NCBI GenBank assembly: GCA_963281155.1
Contig: CAUJLY010000006.1
Span: 124,001 to 188,000, forward strand
DNA from: Rhabditophanes sp. KR3021
Lineage: Eukaryota > Nematoda > Chromadorea > Rhabditida > Alloionematidae
Reading direction: 5' to 3'
DNA length: 64,000 nucleotides
The notes beneath the pieces are model-generated. The model saw nothing but the letters and a program-made list of their open reading frames with translations, was not told the origin of the DNA and did no database searches. Numbering within the stretch: the stretch's first letter is position 1; each line of letters opens with the position of its first letter. Below, piece after piece: positions 56,773 to 64,000 of this stretch. The position numbers were made by a program, and so were the translations under genes.

Positions 56773-57235
56773 GACTCAAGGAAAGCAAACAATTGTAAGG
56801 GTGCTGTTGTTTTTCTCATAAAGTTGTCCAAGATCACGATGAGTGGTGCTGTTTTTCCGTACAAAAAATTGGAAGGTTCTTTTGGTTGATGGCAGTAAAT
56901 CCAATTCTGGAATTAAAACCAACAGAAGTCGGCATGCCTGCAATCCACAGATATACAGGATGCTTGGAACACGAAGCACGAGACATTTGGCAGAGGAACG
57001 TGTATATTTAATGAAAAAATTGTTCCTAAAAAACGGGAAATAGAAAACAAGATTTGAAATCAGATACGAATTTCATTATGTAAGTTTATATATTAAGAAA
57101 AAGGAGTAATATATTGACAAAAATGATGTGAGTACATAAATATGACTCCATAATTAGTATAAGAAAGTGAATACAATGGATATTGTTTTGTAAATGTACT
57201 TTCATTAGTATTCTAATTCTCAATGAATATTTCAC
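56773..57235. other. Intergenic with one small frame
   Basis: The frame at 56843-57043 (MVLFFRTKNWKVLLVDG... HLAEERVYLMKK) has no recognised motif. Possibly a decayed transposable-element exon. Confidence 0.3.
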
Positions 57236-59225
57236 CTAATTATTATTGCCTTGAAAAAGATCATTAATATCGCTAGGTCTTCTTAAAATTGGGATAATTG
57301 CTAAGCGAACTATATGAATTTTTGATTTGATTTCATCAATGTCTAAAGTCTCATGGGGTTCGCTAGACCAAGCAATGTATTCATCCAGAATATTTGTTGT
57401 ATTATTTAAGTGCGGGCTTTGTAAATTATAAGTATCTGTTTGGCTTTCAATTTCCCATTGTATTTGTCTCGAGACATCTTCACACTCATTTTTCAAACTT
57501 TTTGCTTTATTAAATTGTTCGGCTAAATTACAATCCATTATAAAATTACTTCTTAATGTATCAATTTCATCAATTGAAAATTGTACATTTTCTCTTGTTA
57601 TTCTAATACTCTTTCTATTTCCGTTTGCTGATTCCACCGCCGAAGCCTCGAGGATACTATTTTCATTTATTGAGAAAGTAACATCAATTTCAAGTTGACC
57701 CTTCGGCAGTTTACTCAAGTCATTTAATGTAAACCTGCCTAGGCAGTTATTTTCGGTAATTAATGTGCCACTCCCTTCATATATTGCAATTTCAACTTCC
57801 GTTTGATTATCCATGGCGGTGGTATATTTCTGGATGGCAGTAGTTGGGATTCTTGTATTTTTATCTATAATACAATGCATTCGATTTCCTGAAATTTTTA
57901 TTCCTAATGGTAAAGGTGTAACATTGTTTAAAGTTATTTTTTCGAAAAAGTGATTTTTATTTGATGATAATTCACTGGCAAAAATTGCAGCTCCAGATGC
58001 TACGGCTTCATCGGGTTTTAGTGATTTGACAATTTTGGAATCAGGAAAATATTTTCGTACAATTTCTTTGAAGGCGACAACGTCTATAGATCCACCTACT
58101 GTAATAACTTTATCAATGTCATTTGTGTGAAAATGAGCATCTTTCAAAGCTTCCACAATTGGTCCATTTATCCGCTCAAAAAGTGGTTTGCATAAGGTGT
58201 TAAACTTATCTCTTGAAATTAAAATTTCAACATCAACTATTTCAGCATTAACTGAATTGCGTAGTGAACCAACAATTATTTTTGCACTTTGATTTAAAGA
58301 TAAATTTCTCCTTGCCTTTTCACATTCAACCTTAAGTCTTGCAATAGCTCTTGAATCTTTAGAAACATCAATGTTATATTTTTTCATAATTTCACCAATT
58401 GCAAAATTCAAAATTGCATTATCAAAGTCACATCCACCTAAATGCTTATCCCCATTAACAGAGATTACGTTGATATTTAATTGTTCGATTTTGACCACTG
58501 AAACATCAAAAGTCCTCTCACCTAAATCCAAAACCAAAAGCTTTTGACCATTTGCTTCTGTCTTGTTGTCTCTTACATATGTAATAACAGCTGCAGTAGG
58601 TTCAGCCAAAATATGTAAAACTTTCAATCCCACTATTTCTGCAGCATTTTTAGTTGCTTCTTTTTGAGCATTGTTAAAATATGCTGGCACAGTGATTACA
58701 GCTTCACTTACTTTGCTTCCTATAAACACTTCAGCGCTTTTCTTCAAATAATGTAAAACGTGGGCTGAAATTTCTTCAGGACTGTACATTTTTGTGGCAC
58801 AATTTTCTCTTTTAATACAAATTTTACACCTATCCTGCTTGCCTCTTGTAACTCTAAAAGGAAAATTTTTTTTATCTTTACTGATATCAGCATCGCTAAA
58901 TTTTCTACCGATAATTCTTTTGGAATCTATAAAAATAATTTTTAAATAAAATTATACTTTGAAAATTACCGTAAATTGTATTTGTAGGATGAATAGACAT
59001 TTCATCAAGTGCGGGCTGACCAACAAATATCTCAGAAGCCTTAAATGCTACAACAGATGGTGTTGTTCTTAAACCTAAGCAATAGTTCGATAATAAAAGA
59101 TATGTTAAAAGACAAAATAAATTACCCTGTTGATCTGGAATAATTTCCACCTTCCGATTTCTGACTACAGCTGCAACAGAATAAGTTGTTCCTAAATCAA
59201 TGCCAATTGCGTATTCGTTTGTCAT
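57236..59225 (-). CDS. Divergent Hsp70 family protein, three exons
   Basis: Exons 59225-59126, 59074-58970 and 58926-57236, introns 51 and 43 bp, join to 631 aa. Hsp70 landmarks: AIGIDLGTTYSVAA, RTTPSVVAFK, DSKRIIGRKF, VITVPAYFNNAQKEATKNAA, EPTAAV, KHLGGCDFDNAI, and the substrate domain VTPLPLGIKI ... FTLNDLSKLPKGQLEIDVTF. Oddities: phosphate loop 2 reads DLGERTFD (normally DLGGGTFD); the third signature reads VITVGGSIDVVAF; the linker before the substrate domain is altered; the C-terminus ends FQGNNN without the cytosolic EEVD. Full length and free of stops, so probably expressed, but ATPase cycling or cochaperone binding is likely changed. It lacks a signal peptide, so cytosolic or nuclear by default. 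Confidence 0.93.
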
Positions 59226-59560
59226 GACATGAAATGGCTTAAAATATTGAAACGATTAACAAATGTCGGTTGGAGTCAATAGTGTTATTGGAATGTTAGC
59301 ATACACAAAAAAAATTATGTATGTATTACCTTTTAGAATATTTTTGATAAGTATTATCTTATCATTTTCTTTTTAATTTTTAATCAGCAATTTTTAATTA
59401 CACTTTCTAATTAAATGTTTGTAAAACACTTGTAATGCAGGAGAATCTATTTATAAAAAATTTAATTATTACTTATATAACTAATCAAAGTAATACGTTT
59501 AATACAATCCTAAATTATGATCATTTTAATTTCAGTGCAATTAATGCAACCATATTTAGA
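59226..59560. other. Intergenic between Hsp70 and unknown fragment
   Basis: Presumed shared promoter region; AT-rich. No heat-shock element that I can defend was identified. Confidence 0.35.
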
Positions 59561-59569
59561 TCAAAAATA

Positions 59570-60206
59570 AATTATTTTAGTTCCTTCCCCATTTAATGCA
59601 TCACCTATAGTTGCTTGGGACCAATTTCTGATTTACATGGCTTATAAAAAAGAATATGATGTTGGTGGTAAAAAAGATAAAATGGCCTTAGAAGGTGGTC
59701 TCTATAGAACAATTTTCCATATAAATTGCATAAGAGGGATTCAAGAGCGTTTATTAAATATCAAAATGTTGCCGGGAGACATTTAATTAAATATATTTTA
59801 TTTTTGATTCAGATAAGATGGTGGATTCTCGTACTAGAACATTTCCAAACGTGTTGGCACAAAGACTTACATGGAATTGCTTCAATTATATGCCCTCTTA
59901 TTACTGTTGATTATAAAAATAGTTAGAGAATCAGCTCCAGTTACTAAAACTACTGGTAAGTCAGTTACTAAAAGACCTACTATTAAACCAGTTACAAAGC
60001 CTCCAACATGCACTTGTCCTTGAGCATGTCCTGGAAAACAACCAAAGCTCGAATCAAATTACAACCAAAAAACAATTCAGAAGGATACTATAATTACTTA
60101 TTATGATGGTCTTAAGGAATTTATACTTGATCCAAAGAAAATGCCTTTTATTCCTGTCTTTAATCATGATAAAAATCAATTCACTCATATAACTAAGTTT
60201 CCTTGA
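59570..60206 (+). pseudogene. Secreted-protein remnant, unrecognised
   Basis: Frames in series: SPFNASPIVAWDQFLIYMAY, then KKEYDVGGKKDKMALEGGLY, later a Thr/Pro/Lys-rich linker (TKRPTIKPVTKPP), then ESNYNQKTIQKDTIITYYDG and DPKKMPFIPVFNHDKNQFTH. The order suggests a secreted multi-exon protein, but stops and frame changes separate the parts. I do not recognise the family. Confidence 0.35.
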
Positions 60207-61110
60207 GAATTTATTTTTTTTGAATAAATTGTATGTTATTTTTAACAAAGAAACTAATAAAAATTCTGAGTGATTATAAACATTTTGATCTAAATATCAT
60301 ACATTTCCAAGTCTAGGATTCAAATAATAACAAAAAACCTACATCTTTGTTTGCCTTGTCATCACGATTCTTCTCTCACTAAGTTTATCCACAATGTTTA
60401 ATGGAGTCTAAATATGATGCTTTTAAATCATATGCCAATCATCCTTTTAAAACTATTAACTACAATGGAAAAAAGAATAAAGTCCAAAAAACTGATTGAT
60501 ATCATGTTTCTTCAACTAACATATCACCACAACTCTGCAAATGTTTGATCATAACATATTTCACAATATAAACACAACTATTTATCTTGCAAAATGAAAA
60601 AAGTATATACTTCTCTTAATAACGTCCATTCAATAATAAAGATTTATCACTTTTAACTTTTTTTGTTTAAATGTCACTTCAATCAAATTTTTAAAATAAG
60701 TCTGCAATAAATACACAATGTAATTAAAGGTATTTATTTTAAAAATTAGATAAGTAAGTCCGATAGGTTATCCCAAAGAGATGCCTATCATCCTTTATTG
60801 ATCATTTATAGCAAAAACAAACCAAACCAAAAAATTTGAACAAACGAACCATGTAATTTTACAAAAATAAGCTCAAAATTTAAAAAAAATACCAAAATTA
60901 ACCAGTTTGAAATTTTAGATCAGATCGTCCATCTGTTTTGGTCCGGTCTGAAACAGGTTTATTTGAAAACACTCCAAAATACCTCCCATTGGAATACGGT
61001 TCGATTAAATAATATGTAATTTTAATTCACCATTTTTTGAATATATAAAAAATTAAAGAATGTCATTTGTTGTCGCTGGGCAATTTTTACATTTTTATCA
61101 AAAGTATAAA
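60207..61110. other. Intergenic with small coding-like scrap
   Basis: About 60405-60495 (+) reads SKYDAFKSYANHPFKTINYN with stop, possibly the end of the preceding remnant. A poly-A/AAACAAAC-rich tract lies at about 60800-60880. Nothing else recognised. Confidence 0.3.
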
Positions 61111-61606
61111 TCACTGTTGATTTTCGACAATTATTAACACTTTACGTGGAAGTGTAAAAAAGCGACAGTACATTTTATCTGTGTATATCCCAATCAATTT
61201 AATTTCCTCAGTACACGACCTAAATATATGAAAATCGTTGACATGATTAACATTGAAAGTTAAAGAATTTTCAGTTGTTTGTAAAAGTAATTTATTGGGA
61301 TTAAAAACAACTTTCAAACTTTTATTTATTTAGAAATTACATACTTATTTCGTTATATTTGCCGTAAAAAGTCGTTTTCTGTTTTGAAACAAGTTGGTTA
61401 TTTGTACGTTTTGTGCATTTAAAGGTACAAAAACTGTTTTTATACAAAGTAATGTCAATAACGTTTCTGATAATTACGTCATCAATATCTTCCTCATACT
61501 GCATAAAATTAAAAACAAAATCCTTTCCATCTGAATAGGCCGAATTTACAATATTGCCAGAAATAGTAAAATTAATATATTCACTTGCATTTTATTAGCT
61601 TCAAAC
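61111..61606 (-). pseudogene. IgGFc-like extracellular protein remnant
   Basis: A signal peptide-like MQVNILILLFLAIL lies at 61606-61565, then a frame slip into NSAYSDGKDFVFNFMQY and IDITLYKNSFCTFKCTKRTN, the counterpart of the 52501-52779 protein. After a short AT-rich gap the next exon reads KVVFNPNKLLLQTTENSLTF and CRFFTLPRKVLIIVENQQ-stop, again like IgGFc-binding-domain strands. At least one frameshift. Confidence 0.5.
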
Positions 61607-62440
61607 TAATATAAAGTGTTTCTCGTAATGATACCTAACTAAAATCAATCTCTCTTTTATAAAAAAATAATCATATAATTTTAAAATACCCTAACTAAAA
61701 TCAAGCTTTTATCATTAATAATTACATCGTTTATTTAATAATGGTGATAATATTGGATCTATTAATGTTTGTGTTTTAACACTTCTTTAAAAAGAGGTGC
61801 AATTAGTACGAAAAAACAAATTCGAATCAAATTTATGTGACTAACTAATATGTTAAAGAATTGCATTCTTCCCTTTATTTATATAGTTCTGAAGTGATAA
61901 GTAGATATTGAACTAATTATTAATAACAGCTTTTTTCTTTTTATCTATTTCTTTATATTGGTAAGAAATGACAGGGCTTGACTCTTCTTTCTTTCAACAC
62001 GATAATTTTACACTCTTGAGATAAATTTACTTTATTTTATTGAAATATTATAATAAAAGAAATACATATAAATAATTGGCACCGGATAAGGTATTAAACA
62101 AGTAAATGATGACAATTTAAAGTTAATAACCTACTAATTTGAACTGTTTGGTTTTGCTTCTTTTCGCGAAGACAATTATTTTTCGATTTAACTTTAAGAG
62201 TTTAATTATAATATGGGATATGATAAATAAAATCAACGATATACTTTAGGTAATTATAATAATGATTTTCGGGAATGAGGGAAAGGTAATTATATTAGGT
62301 AGTGACGTGCTAACTATGTTGACTAATGATACATTTTAAAGATGTGGTCTGATCAATGGTCGATTGTTTCAACATTCCAGTTGCTGTTTTTGATGTTAAC
62401 ACAACATTTATATAAATGACACATTAATAAATTGAGGTCT
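61607..62440. other. Intergenic
   Basis: AT-rich, no feature recognised. Confidence 0.35.
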
Positions 62441-62445
62441 AGTAA

Positions 62446-62757
62446 GTGAAAATATCCTTTTTCAATAATCTGTATAAAGGTTATTTGATAACTTCGATAA
62501 AAGATGGATATCATTCGTTTTCATGTACCGGAAATTACATTTTATATGTAGTTGAAACTACGAAAAATGGCGGTTATGGCCATTTGACAGATTCAATCAT
62601 TATCAACTTGATCCTTCTTCATTCAAAACAACGCAAACAATACAAACTACTACTCAAACTGTAACTATTGAAACAACTACTAAATCCGCTTCTAATGTAA
62701 ATTTTATTGAAATTCTCACATATTCATTTGTGATTCTTTTTTTAATTATTTTTTAAA
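62446..62757 (+). pseudogene. Thr-rich membrane-tail exon remnant B
   Basis: Reads DGYHSFSCTGNYILYVVETT, then GGYGHLTDS, and after a frame change LDPSSFKTTQTIQTTTQTVT followed by NVNFIEILTYSFVILFLIIF-stop. The first part resembles the end of an IgGFc-like domain; the rest is a Thr-rich stalk and membrane helix like that at 43050-43190. Lies upstream of, and convergent with, the GIY-YIG copy at 63061. Confidence 0.5.
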
Positions 62758-63060
62758 TATAATTAGTTATACATATAATATTAATGCATTTTTAGTATCA
62801 CAAAAAAAATGTTGCTTAGTTTTTTGCACAAATGTATATTCCATCAGTTCTTCAAGGACGTTTTCTAATACAATTTAATCATAAAGTATTTTTGGAATTT
62901 AAGTTAATAAGCAAAACAAAGTGAATTGTTTTTTTATTTAAGCAAACCATAATGAAGTACAACGAATAATTAAAATATATTTCACATCGTTGATAAAATT
63001 CCTTTTATGTTTTACAAATGTGGACAATAAGAAAGATTCCAATAAATTAAATGATCTTTG
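62758..63060. other. Intergenic spacer between convergent remnants
   Basis: Nothing recognised. Confidence 0.3.
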
Positions 63061-64000
63061 TTAAGATTGAGTTGCCGTATTTGGTTCATCAAAAACCTCA
63101 GAAGTAGAATGCCCCTTTGTCATTTTGTAAATATTTCCATCAGCCACACCTTGGCGTTCTTTTCCAATCACAAAATCGTTTCCATATTTATTTTTAAAAT
63201 AACATTTGCATCCAATTATAAACTTTTTATTTGTTTGCATTGTATACCAATCACTTTTTGTATTACATACTGAACCTGGACATTTCATTATGCAGATTTG
63301 CATTTCTTCTGCACTTCCTAGAGCAAAGTTTTTCTTTAATGAATTAAATGCATACGATTTTGATGAATTTCCCATAGTGAATCGGTTTTGAACACCATTA
63401 ATCTGGTTGGCCAAACGATTAACTCCATAAAGAGATATAATGCTACTTTCCAGAAAATCGTATTCCATTTTTGATAAACTTTTTCCTATTTTCCGAAGAT
63501 ATAATTCAGATGCCTCACCTTTACCAGCAAGTTCTCTCATTGTTTGACGTTTAAACCCTATATTATGATCGTTATTGTAGATAGGAATTTCTTTTAGATG
63601 CTTAAAGTTCTACCATCAACACCTTTGCCAATATATACAGGATATTTGATATAATCGCTTTGAGATGGATTAGCCTTTTTATAATATCCGTAAACATAAT
63701 ACTTATCCTTGTGTCCTGCTACAAATTGAACGTATGCATCTATTACTGATCCATATTCTTCATTAACTAAGTAATTGTTAAATTGAGTTGCAGAAAGAGC
63801 TCCTCGTGCTTCAAGTTGTCTTTTGCAAGAATCACACTTTGCATTAAATTGGGCAACTAAATTTGATGGATATAAACCGTGCATTTCACTTTTAAATTGG
63901 TCAATCTCATGTACGTACGATTTTCCCTCTTTATTAACTATAATGTCGGTTGTGTATAATTCTTTAAAATTAGATCCTCGTTTAATTCTTGTTGAATCAT
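63061..64000 (-). pseudogene. GIY-YIG paralogue, 5' partial, one frameshift
   Basis: From the window edge: ELYTTDIIVNKEGKSYVHEI, then MHGLYPSNLVAQFNAKCDSC, the GIY strand KYYVYGYYKK, YIG strand YPVYIGKG, and after a missing base near 63594 the frame continues FKHLKEIPIYNNDHNIGFKR into MRELAGKG and FLESSIISLYGVN (the catalytic Glu region), then a Cys-bearing tail ending NTATQS. Same architecture as 41538-42502, with about 160 further residues beyond the frameshift. The 5' start is outside the window. The single-base loss suggests a pseudogene, or a sequencing error in a short T-run. Confidence 0.68.

Noticed and set aside
1..64000. CRISPR array or bacterial operon
   Set aside because: No spaced direct repeats of that type; GT-AG introns and eukaryotic gene families point to a nuclear genome.

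Overview
This 64-kb window looks like AT-rich nuclear DNA from a nematode, most plausibly a clade-IV (Tylenchina / Strongyloides-like) species. That assignment is inference. It rests on 40-50 bp GT-AG introns, a 5S rRNA gene and a 28S rRNA fragment that align well with nematode rRNAs from memory, an EB-module protein, serpentine-chemoreceptor exons, a nematode-style UGT, COMT and BAF, and AG sites just before start codons that could accept a spliced leader.

Layout. 1-2950: an OTU-Helitron polyprotein gene (Helentron type) cut by a complete DD37E Tc1/mariner element. 3489-6023: an intact 844-codon coiled-coil/LRR-like gene of unknown function. 7000-10331: a MULE-like element with palindromic iteron ends and a target-site duplication. 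10697-12790: an internally deleted copy of an unusual DDE transposon. 12939-14748: an intact NADAR gene and an intact BAF gene, with a 28S rRNA fragment beside BAF. 15069-16548: a relative of the same unusual transposon. 18000-30320: EDEM, UFD1 and SKP1 pseudogenes, an MITD1-like C-terminal domain next to a small hAT element, two related LINE fragments, an intact COMT and a BTB-BACK pseudogene. 30480-37217: chemoreceptor exons, an intact five-exon UGT and a matrix-metalloproteinase pseudogene. 38276-46460: RING/coiled-coil pseudogenes, an intact GIY-YIG protein, and the most complete copy of the unusual transposon. 47340-54998: a cullin pseudogene, an EB-module remnant, a tRNA-Asp remnant, a 5S rRNA gene, an IgGFc-like fragment and a kelch gene. 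55000-56772: a third copy of the transposon, sitting in the BTB part of the kelch gene. 57236-59225: an intact but divergent Hsp70. 61110-64000: IgGFc-like remnants and a frameshifted GIY-YIG paralogue.

Genes that read through intact are NADAR, BAF, COMT, UGT, GIY-YIG, Hsp70, the 844-aa gene and a 103-aa ORF. Most other gene-like sequence carries stops or frameshifts. The decayed set is rich in ubiquitin/ERAD parts (EDEM, UFD1, SKP1, cullin, RING, BTB-kelch).

The strongest candidate for something under-described is the transposon family at 43443-46460 with relatives at 10697, 15069 and 55000. Its three-exon transposase has a D...D-19-CxxC...E layout like RAG1/Transib, and the elements end in CAC(C/G)GTGGTAC, close to the RAG heptamer.
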